Positions 1-8,469 are shown, numbered from the stretch's first letter. The stretch is DNA of 64,000 nucleotides from Pseudomonadota bacterium (GCA_023423935.1 JAFAEQ010000039.1:1-64000), one strand, 5' to 3'. Translations and numbers: made by a program. Notes: generated by a model from the letters alone, not told the origin.

Positions 1-68
1 GCGGCAAGAGCTTCAATAACGAAGCAAAAGGACTTACTCTGAACATCGGTTGCGGCTCTTGTTGTTGA
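1..68 (+). CDS. C-terminal end of an unknown protein (partial)
   Basis: An open frame enters the window and stops with TGA at 66-68. The last residues read GLTLNIGCGSCC, a cysteine-rich tail. Too little is present to assign a family. The tail could bind metal or be a modified C-terminus, but this is a guess. The following 340 bases hold no gene, which agrees with a gene end here. Confidence 0.35.
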   Translation, partial: GKSFNNEAKGLTLNIGCGSCC

Positions 69-411
69 GTTGGCGCTCGGGTTAATGACCCAAAACACCT
101 TGATCCGCAACCCCTTTTCTCACCTCACCAAATATTTTCCCCGGACAGTAGTGGGCGAAGGCCGGGGTCCAGGCCCTGTGACCAACTGGATTCGCCGGGA
201 GATCCCGGCCTTCGCCAGGCCTTCGCCGGGATGACGACCAAAAGCAGCGCTCTCGAGTTCAGTCGTTACAGTCCACGTCGTTACAGTCCACCGGGAAGCG
301 CGCTTCCGGACTCTCGGTGCAAACCGCTCTTGCCTTCTGCCCAACTTTCGTCGGGCCGAAGGCAAGTTGTTCAATAAGCGCAGAACGGGCTGACCGCGAT
401 ACCGCCTCGCG
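69..411. other. Gene-free stretch with one dispersed repeat copy
   Basis: There is no credible gene here; the open frame through it on the minus strand is Arg/Ser-rich and has no family character. About 150-293 is a copy of the dispersed repeat described separately. The rest is non-coding sequence between the end of the first gene and the convergent end of the sulfhydrylase gene. Confidence 0.6.
150..293 (-). repeat. Dispersed repeat, copy A
   Basis: Read on the minus strand this holds two tandem copies of a 15-base unit, gtggactgtaacgac. A block containing gagagcgctgcttttggtcg and gtcatcccggcgaaggc follows, and then the palindromic ggccttcgcc core. The same order of blocks occurs at 28345-28670 and 54767-55015. 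This copy has a single palindromic unit and no tandem expansion. Confidence 0.75.
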
Positions 412-1686
412 TCACTTCGTTGCAGAAAGTGCCTGATCGAGATCACCGAGAATGTCCTCGATGTCTTCGATGCCGACTGACAAGCGGATCGCTTCAGGTG
501 TGACGCCGACCTTGCGCTGCTCTTCCTCGGTGAGCTGCCGATGGGTCGTGGATGCAGGATGGCATGCGAGCGACTTCGCATCGCCGATGTTCACCAGACG
601 CTTGAAGAGCTTCAGCGCGTCGTAGAACTTCACGCCCGCATCGAAGCCGCCCTTGACGCCGAAGGTGAGAATGCCGGCGGCGCGACCCTTCATATATTTC
701 TGCGCGAGTGCGTGATGAGGATGATCCTTCAATCCGGCATAGCGCACCCACTCGACGGCCTTGTGCGATTGCAGGTGCTCGGCGACGCGCTGAGTGTTCT
801 CGCAATGACGCTGCATGCGCAGCGGCAGGGTTTCCATGCCCTGCAGAAGCTGGAAGGCGTTGAAGGGCGACAGGGCCGAACCCGTATTGCGCAAAGGCAC
901 GGTGCGCGCACGACCGATGTAAGCCGCCGGTCCGAGCGCATCCACGTACACGACGCCGTGGTACGAAGCTTCCGGTTCGTTGAACATCGGATAACGATCC
1001 TTGTGCGTGGCCCACGGAAACTGTCCCGAGTCCACGATCAGGCCGCCGAGCGTCGTGCCGTGACCGCCGATGTACTTGGTGGCCGAGTGAACGACGATGT
1101 CGACGCCGTGCTCGAAGGGCTTCAGCAGCACGGGCGTGGCAACGGTGTTGTCTACGATCGTTGCGACGCCATGGCTTCGCGCCATCTTCGCGACCTCGGC
1201 GACATCCACGATATTGCCGGCCGGATTACCGATCGTTTCGAAAAACACTGCACGTGTTTTCTTGTCGATGAGCTTTTCGAGGTCAGCGGCCTTGTCGCTC
1301 GCTGCAAAACGCACCTCGATGCCGAGCTTCGGCAGCATGTGAGCGAACAGCGTGTACGTGCCACCGTAGAGCTGAGGGGTCGTCACGATGTTGTCGCCGG
1401 CCTCGGCCAGATTCACGATCGCATAGTGGATCGCGGCACTGCCCGCAGAAACCGCCAATGCGCCCACGCCGCCTTCGAGTAGTGCGATGCGCTTCTCGAG
1501 CACATCGCAGGTGGGATTCATGATGCGCGTATAGATGTTGCCCGGCACCGCGAGGTTGAACAGGTCCGCACCGTGCTGCGCACTGTCGAACTCGAACGCG
1601 ACGTTCTGGTAGATCGGCACGGCGACAGCGTGACTGGTGGGTTCGGTTTCATAGCCGCCATGGATGGCGATCGTCTGGTCTTTCAT
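412..1686 (-). CDS. metY: O-acetylhomoserine sulfhydrylase (MetY family)
   Basis: This 424-residue protein is a PLP-dependent enzyme that makes homocysteine from O-acetylhomoserine and sulfide in the cytoplasm. It opens MKDQTIAIHGGYETEPTSHA, typical of the family. The PLP lysine lies in the motif HSATKYIGGHGTTLGG, and the C-terminus has the usual SVGIEDIEDILGDL block. The start at 1686 follows the purine-rich site GAGAGG with a short spacer; an upstream in-frame Met would add 33 Arg/His-rich residues without homology and was rejected. Length matches the family (about 425-430). A strong stem-loop lies 105-140 bases upstream. O-succinylhomoserine as substrate cannot be excluded from sequence. 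Confidence 0.93.
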   Translation of the reverse strand: MKDQTIAIHGGYETEPTSHAVAVPIYQNVAFEFDSAQHGADLFNLAVPGNIYTRIMNPTCDVLEKRIALLEGGVGALAVSAGSAAIHYAIVNLAEAGDNIVTTPQLYGGTYTLFAHMLPKLGIEVRFAASDKAADLEKLIDKKTRAVFFETIGNPAGNIVDVAEVAKMARSHGVATIVDNTVATPVLLKPFEHGVDIVVHSATKYIGGHGTTLGGLIVDSGQFPWATHKDRYPMFNEPEASYHGVVYVDALGPAAYIGRARTVPLRNTGSALSPFNAFQLLQGMETLPLRMQRHCENTQRVAEHLQSHKAVEWVRYAGLKDHPHHALAQKYMKGRAAGILTFGVKGGFDAGVKFYDALKLFKRLVNIGDAKSLACHPASTTHRQLTEEEQRKVGVTPEAIRLSVGIEDIEDILGDLDQALSATK

Positions 1687-1792
1687 GGATGTCCTCTCAA
1701 GATCGATGCTCGAATGACGCCGATGTCTGTGGGCTTCAGCGTTGAGCCCGCGATGCTCGCGCCGGCATTGCGCCCACGCAGCCAAGTCCCTG

Positions 1793-1824
1793 CCTCGTGA
1801 CCGGAATAGAACCGGTCAGCGAGG
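1793..1824 (-). promoter_or_regulatory. Stem-loop in the leader of the sulfhydrylase gene
   Basis: TGACCGG (1798-1804) and CCGGTCA (1812-1818) form a perfect 7-bp stem around a 7-base loop. CCTCG (1793-1797) and CGAGG (1820-1824) extend it by 5 bp past one bulged base. No T-run follows on either strand, so a simple terminator is unlikely. Its position 105-140 bases upstream of the metY start suggests a leader element. I could not match it to a SAM or SAH riboswitch. Confidence 0.45.
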
Positions 1825-1944
1825 GGGAGAGGGGACCATATCAAAGCGCCGCCACGTTTGCGCAGCCGTGTCCAGCCGCTGCGGCGCCCGAGGGCGAGGG
1901 ATTGTCGAGCGGACCGAATCGAAGTGTGCGCAATCGAGCCGGAA

Positions 1945-2229
1945 TCAGGCCCGCGGCCGACGCTCTCGTCGTATCCGCGCAGCCAATTCTTCGTCGGTGA
2001 TGCCGAGCTCCGCCTCTTCGGCCTGATCGAGTCCGCCACCGAGGCCCGCTTCATCGCTGCCGACGATACGATCGAATCCTGTGTCGCCGCCAAGATGCAC
2101 GTCGGACTGCGTCTCTACATCGGCGGTTTCGCGGGTCTCCTGAATCGCTTCATCCAGATCGAGGTCATGGCGGGGCTGACGTTCGCGCGTAGGCGAATTC
2201 TTCGGGTGTGAAGTCGTGCGATTTTCCAT
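1945..2229 (-). CDS. Small conserved acidic protein of unknown function
   Basis: The 94-residue product has a polar N-terminus (MENRTTSHPKNSPTRERQ) and an acidic, ordered-looking C-terminal half ending DQAEEAELGITDEELAARIR. There is no signal peptide or membrane segment. The glycine-rich GSDEAGLGGG followed by the acidic helix resembles short proteobacterial proteins of unknown role. It lies upstream of metY on the same strand with a 258-base gap, so a shared transcript is possible but not shown. The ribosome site is weak, and the composition is acidic, unlike the Arg-rich shadow frames around it. Confidence 0.5.
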   Translation of the reverse strand: MENRTTSHPKNSPTRERQPRHDLDLDEAIQETRETADVETQSDVHLGGDTGFDRIVGSDEAGLGGGLDQAEEAELGITDEELAARIRRERRPRA

Positions 2230-2462
2230 GGCGAATGTCCATTGCTGCTCTTGACAGGAGCAACGTCCGGGCCTGAGCGGTGTTCCTCTGCGTCAGGTTG
2301 CATGCGCACCGGCTGACACCTGCTGGCGCGAATGCGTGTCGAGAATAACGGTCCGTTTCGCCAGCCACGCCGTCTTCATTCACGACAACGCATTCCGGCG
2401 GCCGCCCCGTCGATGCCGGGCCCGCGACGAAGTACGATGGGCGCTCCTGGCTGTTCGAGGGG

Positions 2463-3281
2463 ATGTTCATGTTCCGTCGCCTGATCGGTGTTCTCATCGC
2501 GGTGTCGTTCGTGAGTCTCGCGCATGCGGGGACGCCTTCGACGCCGCTTGCGGTCGGTGAGACCTTCACGATTGAATCGAAGGTGCTCGGGGAGTTGCGG
2601 CGTATCAATGTCTATGTGCCGCCAGGTTCGAGCGATGCGCGCCTGCCGGTGCTGTACATGCCCGATGGGGGTATCGCCGAAGATTTTCTGCATATCGCGG
2701 GCTTGCTCCAGGTCTCGGTCGGGAATGACACGGTCCGGCCGTTCGTGCTGGTGGGCATCGAGAACACGGAGCGTCGCCGCGATCTGACCGGGCCGACTCA
2801 GAACGACGAAGACAAGAAGATCGCCCCGCGAGTCGGCGGGTCGAGCGCGTTCCGGGAATTCATTCGCAAGGAGCTGATGCCGGAAATCGCCGCACGCTAT
2901 CGCGTGACGCAGGAAAGCGCGATCGTGGGCGAATCGCTCGCGGGTCTGTTCGTGCTCGAGACCTTCCTGCTCGATCGCGATCTGTTCGACATCTATATCG
3001 CGGTCGATCCGAGTGTCTGGTGGAACGATGCGCGCCTCGTGCACAACGCAGCGGACTCCTTGCGCCGTCGGGCGAGCGGTGCCAAGTCGCTGTACTTCGT
3101 CAGCAGCGAAGAGAAGGAGACGGCGGCGATTCTCGAACAGCTTGCCGCAACCTTGCGCGCAAACTCCGCGGGAATCTCGTGGCACTATGAGCCCATGCCC
3201 ACAGAAAAACACTCGACGATCTTTCATCCCGCGGCACTGAAGGCATTCAGGGCGATGTTGTCGAGCGCGAAACGGGAATGA
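2463..3281 (+). CDS. Secreted alpha/beta-hydrolase, esterase D / IroE-like
   Basis: The 272-residue protein starts with a signal peptide ending near SLAHAG (residue 23), so it acts in the periplasm or outside. It belongs to the putative esterase family that includes enterochelin esterases. The nucleophile elbow is GESLAG with Ser158. The likely acid is Asp182 in AVDPSVWW, and the likely His lies in PTEKHSTIFHP near residue 249. The oxyanion region has LPVLYMPDGG. The substrate is unknown; family members cut siderophore or acyl esters. It is not the cytosolic S-formylglutathione hydrolase missing from the one-carbon pathway, because it is exported and lacks the FghA-type GHSMGGHGAL block. Confidence 0.78.
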   Translation: MFMFRRLIGVLIAVSFVSLAHAGTPSTPLAVGETFTIESKVLGELRRINVYVPPGSSDARLPVLYMPDGGIAEDFLHIAGLLQVSVGNDTVRPFVLVGIENTERRRDLTGPTQNDEDKKIAPRVGGSSAFREFIRKELMPEIAARYRVTQESAIVGESLAGLFVLETFLLDRDLFDIYIAVDPSVWWNDARLVHNAADSLRRRASGAKSLYFVSSEEKETAAILEQLAATLRANSAGISWHYEPMPTEKHSTIFHPAALKAFRAMLSSAKRE

Positions 3282-3353
3282 GGCGTTCGCCCTCCACTGG
3301 CTGTCGACGTCGAGGAATCTCCGTGAACCGGAGGCTTTGCGGAGCGGGTCACG

Positions 3354-4325
3354 TTGGATAAGTTCGATCGCATTTTTCATCTGCACGCGATTCTGTCCTC
3401 GCGCCGCACGGCAATTCCGCCCGAGGATCTGATGGCGAAGCTCGAATGCTCGAAGGCGACGCTGCATCGAACGATCAATGCGCTGAAGGACTATCTCAAT
3501 GCGCCCGTGATCTTCGATGGCGAGGCGGGCGGATATCGCTACGCGGGCGAATCCCAGGAAGGCGCCTATGAGCTGCCCGGATTGTGGTTCACGCCACGCG
3601 AATTACAGGCGCTCGCCCTGATGCAGCGGTTGTTGAAGGATGCGGGCGGAGGCTTGCTTCAGGAGCATCTCGGGCCGCTTGCCAAGCGGCTGGGCGAGAT
3701 CACGAAGCATCAGCGTCTGAATCTCGGCGAAGCCGAAAGCCGCCTTCGTTTTCCGTCCATCGGTGCGCGGCCCACGGGGAAATTCTTCGATCTCGTGGCC
3801 TCCGCCACGCTGCAGCGACGGAAGCTGTGGATCGAGTATCACGCGCGCGGCGACGATCAACGCTCCGAACGAACGATCTCGCCGCAGCGTATCGCTCACT
3901 ATCGCGAAACCTGGTATCTCGATGCCTGGGACGAATCGCGCAATGCGCTGCGCAGCTTCTCGATCGATCGCGTCCTTCGCGCCGTGACGCTCGATGAGCG
4001 CGCGTTCGATGTACCCGAGGCGGAGCTGGATGAGCACTTCGCATCGGCCTACGGCATCTTCGGCGGCAAAGCCGACAAGATCGCAACGCTGCGCTTTACG
4101 CCGGAGCGTTCGCGGTGGGTGGCGGATGAGAAGTGGCATCCGCAGCAGCAAGGGCAGTGGCTGGCCGATGGTCGCTACGAGCTGAGCATTCCCTATCAGA
4201 ACTCGCGCGAGCTGGTGATGGACATTCTGCGTCACGGACCGAGTGTGGAAGTCGTCGTGCCGGTCACCTTGCGAGCGGAAGTCGAGGAGCAATTGCGCAA
4301 GGCGCTGACGCAATACCAGCGCTGA
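3354..4325 (+). CDS. YafY-type transcription regulator with WYL domain
   Basis: This 323-residue cytoplasmic regulator has an N-terminal helix-turn-helix (residues 5-60, with KLECSKATLHRTINALKDYL as recognition region). A central WYL domain follows around 150-215, with the signature TWYLDAWDE. WYL domains sense small ligands or nucleic acids. The start is a TTG preceded by GGAG; no better ATG keeps the HTH intact, since the domain begins at once (MDKFDRIFHLHAIL). It follows the esterase gene by 72 bases on the same strand, so control of the esterase is possible but unproven. Confidence 0.85.
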   Translation: MDKFDRIFHLHAILSSRRTAIPPEDLMAKLECSKATLHRTINALKDYLNAPVIFDGEAGGYRYAGESQEGAYELPGLWFTPRELQALALMQRLLKDAGGGLLQEHLGPLAKRLGEITKHQRLNLGEAESRLRFPSIGARPTGKFFDLVASATLQRRKLWIEYHARGDDQRSERTISPQRIAHYRETWYLDAWDESRNALRSFSIDRVLRAVTLDERAFDVPEAELDEHFASAYGIFGGKADKIATLRFTPERSRWVADEKWHPQQQGQWLADGRYELSIPYQNSRELVMDILRHGPSVEVVVPVTLRAEVEEQLRKALTQYQR

Positions 4326-4361
4326 GAAGGGGCAGTCGGATTTCCAGCATGCGCGGATCTG

Positions 4362-4387
4362 CTTTGTGTCCCTTTGTGCTCTTTGTG
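4362..4387 (+). repeat. Three spaced CTTTGTG units
   Basis: CTTTGTG occurs at 4362-4368, 4372-4378 and 4381-4387, followed by GTTA and a T-rich stretch. This lies between the WYL regulator and the YihY gene. The pattern is short and its role is unknown. Confidence 0.4.
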
Positions 4388-4497
4388 GTTACTCCTGGAT
4401 TCTTTTTCCTCAAGCAGTCTGAGACTGGGAACTCACCACAGGTGCGTGTGCAGGTCGTTGTTTGCCCTCGTTGCATGTGCCTGCCGGGATCACGATC

Positions 4498-5430
4498 ATG
4501 CAAGCCATGCAGCCGACCACATTCGTACACGTTCTCAAGAGCGCCGCCGATCGCTGGCTCGAGCGCGAGGCCTTTCAGCACGCAGGGGCGCTGGCTTTCT
4601 GCACGCTGTTTTCGCTGGCGCCGCTGGTGATCATTCTGGTTGCGATAGTCGGAATCGTATTCGGTGAAGATGCGGCAAGCGGGCAGATCTCTGCGGCCAT
4701 TACCGATCTGGTCGGAGCGCAAGCCGCCACGGCAGTCGAAGAGGCCGTGCGTCGATCGCGCCTGGAAGAAGCGGGCATGTTGCCGACCGTATTAGGGGTT
4801 GGTGCGCTCGTCTTCGGTGCGACGACGGTCTTCGCGCAGATGCAAAGCTCGCTGAATCAATTCTGGAGCGTCAGAGCCCAGCCGACACGTAGCGGCATTT
4901 TGAGGTTCATCACTGTGCGCCTGCTCTCGCTGAGCATGGTGCTGATCATCGGGTTTCTGATGCTCACCTCGTTCATCGTGAGCGTGGCGATTACCGGCAT
5001 CCTCCAGCACGCGCAGGACTGGATACCGATTCCGCCGTTCGCAGTGGCGCTCATCGATCTGTCGCTGTCGCTGGGGGTGACGACGGTCCTGTTCGGCATG
5101 ATCTTCAAGGTCTTGCCCGATGTGCATATCCAGTGGGGCGATGTGTGGCGGGGTGCTTTCGTCACTGCGATCCTGTTTGCGATCGGCAAGTACCTCATCT
5201 CGCTGTATCTCACGCACGTGGCGCCGGCCTCAACGTACGGCGCGGCGGGCTCGCTGGTTCTCGTATTGCTGTGGGTTTACTACTCGTCATTGATCCTGTT
5301 TTTCGGCACTTGTCTCACGATCGCTGCGATCGTGCAGGCCGGCCGACCCATCACGCCAAAAAAGACCGCGGTGCGTGTACGCGTGGTGATCGAAGAGCGC
5401 GACTCGGGACAGGCACGCGATCCGCGATGA
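4498..5430 (+). CDS. YihY/BrkB-family inner membrane protein
   Basis: The 310-residue integral membrane protein carries the family signature near the N-terminus (QHAGALAFCTLFSLAPLVII). Five or six membrane segments follow, including VLIIGFLMLTSFIVSVAITG, LSLGVTTVLFGMIFKVLPD and GSLVLVLLWVYYSSLILFFG. The motif APASTYGAAGSLVLVLLWVYYS is the conserved C-terminal family block. Once annotated as RNase BN, these proteins are not nucleases; their transport role is unsettled. The start at the first ATG with GGGA upstream is preferred over an upstream TTG. It is convergent with the GFA-family gene. Confidence 0.88.
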   Translation: MQAMQPTTFVHVLKSAADRWLEREAFQHAGALAFCTLFSLAPLVIILVAIVGIVFGEDAASGQISAAITDLVGAQAATAVEEAVRRSRLEEAGMLPTVLGVGALVFGATTVFAQMQSSLNQFWSVRAQPTRSGILRFITVRLLSLSMVLIIGFLMLTSFIVSVAITGILQHAQDWIPIPPFAVALIDLSLSLGVTTVLFGMIFKVLPDVHIQWGDVWRGAFVTAILFAIGKYLISLYLTHVAPASTYGAAGSLVLVLLWVYYSSLILFFGTCLTIAAIVQAGRPITPKKTAVRVRVVIEERDSGQARDPR

Positions 5431-5467
5431 GGCTGTCGTCCGGAAGCTGGCCTCCCGTCAGTTGCCA

Positions 5468-5860
5468 TCAATCCTCGAACCGACTTGCGTTTCCCCGATC
5501 GCGTTCGTAGCTGTGTTTGACCGGAAAGGGCGGCAGCCATGATTCGCGCCGGATCGTCCACAGCTCATACGTCGGCGCGAATCGATCGGGTTCATCGAGC
5601 GCGCCCAGGTTGACCTCGATTTCGTCGCCGCTGCGCGAGAAAACCGACGAGCCGCACCGTGCGCAGAAGTATCGCCCACCGTAGTGATGTGGTTCGCCTT
5701 CGATCGTCACGGCCTCTTGCGGGAAGATCGCCGAGCTGTGAAAGAGCGCGCCGTGGAACTTGCGGCAGTCCAGGCAATGACAGATGCCGACGCGATAAGG
5801 CCGCCCTGTCGCCGTCACTCGCACATCGCCGCACAGGCAGCCGCCCGTAGCTCGTTCCAT
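5468..5860 (-). CDS. GFA-family zinc protein
   Basis: This 130-residue cytoplasmic protein has the zinc-binding layout of the glutathione-dependent formaldehyde-activating (GFA/CENP-V) fold. The paired cysteines are in GGCLCGDVRV, CHCLDCRK and CARCGSSVF. It is shorter than the true Gfa at 14943-15518 and lacks its C-terminal third, so formaldehyde activation should not be assumed. Many proteins of this fold have unknown substrates. It lies just downstream of the PqqD-like gene on the same strand. Confidence 0.85.
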   Translation of the reverse strand: MERATGGCLCGDVRVTATGRPYRVGICHCLDCRKFHGALFHSSAIFPQEAVTIEGEPHHYGGRYFCARCGSSVFSRSGDEIEVNLGALDEPDRFAPTYELWTIRRESWLPPFPVKHSYERDRGNASRFED

Positions 5861-5973
5861 ATCGCCGCTCCATGAAATATTCGCGTGGCAGACTGTTTAC
5901 GGCAGCGCCACGCTTGTGGCAATCGGCTGCGGACTTTCGCGCAGAGCGCCTGATTGCGGCGCGACGTTCACGC

Positions 5974-6312
5974 TCATTCCGTCCTGGGTTCCGCCTCCAT
6001 GATCCATCCTGCGGCGAGAGCGGCTTCGAGGAATTCGACGATCTCTGTCCGAAGCGCATGTCGATCGGAGTCGCGCGTCAGTTCGGACACGATCGCATGT
6101 CGATCGCGGGAACCGTCGCACAACTTCAGGACGGTCAGGGCCGGATGATTCAAGTGGATGCTGCGGCCCTCGCACACGAGCACGAAGGAGGCGTCCTGCG
6201 GACCGCCGTCGATGCGAACACCTGGCGAAAGGTGTATCGCGCGCAACGGCAGCGAAGCGTGAGGATGCCTCGTTCGCTTCGCGATTCGTCCGCCGCCGCG
6301 ATGTCTCGACAT
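5974..6312 (-). CDS. Orphan PqqD-like peptide-chaperone domain protein
   Basis: The 112-residue product carries a PqqD fold: LSPGVRIDGG, then VLVCEGRSIHLNHPALTVLKL, CDGSRDRHAIVSEL and a C-terminal EIVEFLEAALAAGWI. PqqD domains present a precursor peptide to a radical-SAM enzyme, as PqqD does for PqqA with PqqE. No PqqA-like peptide or PqqE-like gene is seen nearby, so this is a solitary copy. Its place next to the activator and the PQQ-enzyme cluster suggests a link to PQQ, or to another modified peptide. The start at 6312 is chosen because the upstream extension would overlap the activator gene and has no homology. Confidence 0.7.
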   Translation of the reverse strand: MSRHRGGGRIAKRTRHPHASLPLRAIHLSPGVRIDGGPQDASFVLVCEGRSIHLNHPALTVLKLCDGSRDRHAIVSELTRDSDRHALRTEIVEFLEAALAAGWIMEAEPRTE

Positions 6313-6389
6313 GATCGGCTCTGCAGCCCGGCGCACCCTGGATAACGCAGGCAGAGAAGCAGATTGCATGCCAAGCAAATGGCAAGGGT

Positions 6390-8381
6390 TCATGCAGGCG
6401 GACGCTTGCCGCCGCACAGCGGAATACCGAGATGCTTGCAGCGCCGATAGAGCGTGTTGCGACTGACGCGAAGTTGCTGCGCCGCATGCGACATGTTGCC
6501 GCCCGAGGATTCGATTGCGCGCAGCACCTCGTCGCGGGCAGACAGGCTGCTTGCGGGCTTTGTAGGTTCCGGCATCGGGCGGCGCGCCTCGCAGTCGCGT
6601 AATTCGCTTGGCAGATCGCTCAGACGGACGACACCGCCTTCACAGATCGCAAGCGCGGTGCGAATGACGTTGCGCAGCTCGCGGACGTTGCCGGGCCAGC
6701 GATACGAGAGCAGTCGCTCGAACGCTTCCATCTCGATGGCCGCGGGACGGCCGTCGCTGGTTTCCCTGGCGAGAAATTCGCGGATGAGACGTTCCTTGTC
6801 CGTGCGGTCAGCGAGCGGAGGCAACTCGAGCGTGATGCCATTGAGCCTGTAGTAGAGATCTTCGCGGAAGAGACCGTCGGTGATCATCGCGCGCAGGTTG
6901 CGATGCGAGGCGCAGACCACTCGCAGATCGACCTTGACCGGCGCTTCCGTGCCGAGGGGCAGCACTTCCTCTTCTTCGAGTACGCGCAGCAACCGCGTCT
7001 GCAGGACCACTGGCATGTCGCCGATCTCATCGAGGAAGAGTGTGCCGCCCGAGGACTGCAGGATCTTGCCTTTCATGCCCTCGCGCCGCGCGCCCGTGAA
7101 AGCGCCGGATCGATAGCCGAAGAGCTCGCTTTCGATCAGTGATTCGGGAATGGCGGCACAATTCAGCGCCACGAACGGCATGGCGGCTCGATCGCTGGCT
7201 GCGTGCAGCGCGCGTGCGAACACTTCCTTGCCAGCGCCCGTCGGTCCCTGAATCATGACGGGAACCCGTAGCGAAGCAATGCGACGCGCGCTGCGAATAT
7301 TGCGCAGCATCTGTGGGTCTTCGCCCGCCAGTTCCTCGAGCGTGAGCGATGCCTTGTGTGACTTCACCGGCGCAAAATGCATCACTTCGCCGCGATGCGT
7401 GCGCTGCGTGGGCAGGCTCGCGAGTCGCGCCGGACTCGAGCCGTGACTCACACTCGCGAAGAAACGACGGCCGAGCTGCACATCGCGCACGCATTGCAGC
7501 GACGCCGGTGCGTCCGCGGCAGGGTCGATCGTCTGGTCCTCGCGCAGATCGAAAATATCGTCCAGGCGCCGTCCGATCAGCGCCGCGCGACTCGGTGCTC
7601 CGAGCAGACGCAGGGTCGTGTCATCGACTGCGATGACGGTCGCGTCCTGCGAAAGCGCCATGGCGCCGTCATGCTGGAGATTCACGAACTCCGGTCGCGC
7701 ATGGAAGCGGAATACGATGCCCTGTTCGAAATGCCGCAGAAACAGGCGCTTCTCGATCAGGCGCGCCGACATGTTGATGAGGGCCATCGTGTGTCGCAGG
7801 CCGGCTGTCGAGTCCTGCGGGTGCAGCGTCGAGGCATCGAGCACTGCAACCAACGATCCATCGGGCGTACAGATGGGCGAGCCAAAGCACGTAAGGCCGA
7901 TGTGGCTCGAGCGATAGTGCTCGTTGCGTCGGATGATGATCGGCGCACGTTCGGCGATGCAGGTGCCGATTCCGTTCGTCCCTTCGCATTGCTCGCTCCA
8001 GTTCGAACCCGGGATCAATCCCGCATTGCGAAAGGTACTCGCGAGGCCCGCGTCGCATCTCTCATAGAGCACGATGCCCTCGGCGTCCGTGAGGATCAGC
8101 GCATGGCCGGACTCCGCGATGTACTCATGCAGCCAGTCGATCTCGGCGGAAGCGATGCGCAGCAGATCGCTGTGCCGCTCGCGACGTGCCGCCAGCGCCG
8201 GTGTGCCGATGACCAAGGGGCTATGGCGGCGTGCCGGATCGAGGGAATAGTCGATGGCACATCGGCGCCAGGATCCGAGGATCTTCGCGGCTACCTTCGG
8301 AGCCGGATCCGAACAGGTGCCCCGCACGAAATCCAGGACGGCGTTGGCATGTGAGGCGGCGGCGTCCACGGGCATCTCCAT
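6390..8381 (-). CDS. Sigma-54-dependent activator, AcoR type
   Basis: This 663-residue enhancer-binding protein has an N-terminal GAF sensory region (about 70-230, with SNWSEQCEGTNGIGTCIAE) and a linker. The AAA+ domain follows (about 345-560), with Walker A GPTGAGKE near 377, the sigma-54 contact loop GAFTGA near 427 and Walker B GGTLFLDEIGD. A Fis-type HTH closes the protein (SHAAQQLRVSRNTLYRRC). AcoR-like proteins activate alcohol or acetoin oxidation genes. The facing porin gene has a sigma-54 promoter at 8552-8567 and inverted repeats at 8420-8469 that fit an upstream activator site. Control of that porin, and perhaps of the wider xox island, is inferred. Confidence 0.92.
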   Translation of the reverse strand: MEMPVDAAASHANAVLDFVRGTCSDPAPKVAAKILGSWRRCAIDYSLDPARRHSPLVIGTPALAARRERHSDLLRIASAEIDWLHEYIAESGHALILTDAEGIVLYERCDAGLASTFRNAGLIPGSNWSEQCEGTNGIGTCIAERAPIIIRRNEHYRSSHIGLTCFGSPICTPDGSLVAVLDASTLHPQDSTAGLRHTMALINMSARLIEKRLFLRHFEQGIVFRFHARPEFVNLQHDGAMALSQDATVIAVDDTTLRLLGAPSRAALIGRRLDDIFDLREDQTIDPAADAPASLQCVRDVQLGRRFFASVSHGSSPARLASLPTQRTHRGEVMHFAPVKSHKASLTLEELAGEDPQMLRNIRSARRIASLRVPVMIQGPTGAGKEVFARALHAASDRAAMPFVALNCAAIPESLIESELFGYRSGAFTGARREGMKGKILQSSGGTLFLDEIGDMPVVLQTRLLRVLEEEEVLPLGTEAPVKVDLRVVCASHRNLRAMITDGLFREDLYYRLNGITLELPPLADRTDKERLIREFLARETSDGRPAAIEMEAFERLLSYRWPGNVRELRNVIRTALAICEGGVVRLSDLPSELRDCEARRPMPEPTKPASSLSARDEVLRAIESSGGNMSHAAQQLRVSRNTLYRRCKHLGIPLCGGKRPPA

Positions 8382-8419
8382 CCAACTATTGACGTATCAA
8401 TGAGGCGCGACTGTACCAC

Positions 8420-8469
8420 TGTGTCAGCTGTCGCGTGACAGCGTCCCTTACGTATGCCGTCGTGACACA
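8420..8469. promoter_or_regulatory. Candidate upstream activator site with inverted repeats
   Basis: GCTGTC (8427-8432) and GACAGC (8437-8442) form a palindrome. An outer pair, TGTGTCA (8420-8426) and TGACACA (8463-8469), is also inverted. TGTCA/TGACA half-sites are the usual form of AcoR-type operator. The block sits 83-132 bases upstream of the -24 element at 8552, a normal distance for a sigma-54 enhancer, and just upstream of the activator gene itself. Confidence 0.55.

Noticed and set aside
1798..1818. tRNA T-arm or tRNA remnant
   Set aside because: The 7-base loop on the minus strand is TTCTATT and looks like a T-loop, but no acceptor, D-arm or anticodon arm can be folded around it.
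1687..1860. SAM or SAH riboswitch upstream of metY
   Set aside because: I compared the leader with the known conserved sequences of SAM-I, SAM-II and SAH types and found no match; only a stem-loop is supported.
2463..3281. Esterase as the missing S-formylglutathione hydrolase
   Set aside because: It has a signal peptide and belongs to the IroE-like branch, whereas FghA is cytosolic and has a GHSMGGHGAL-type motif.
2376..3467. A 363-codon open frame on the minus strand
   Set aside because: It overlaps the secreted esterase gene, which has a signal peptide and catalytic motif; the antisense product is basic and featureless.
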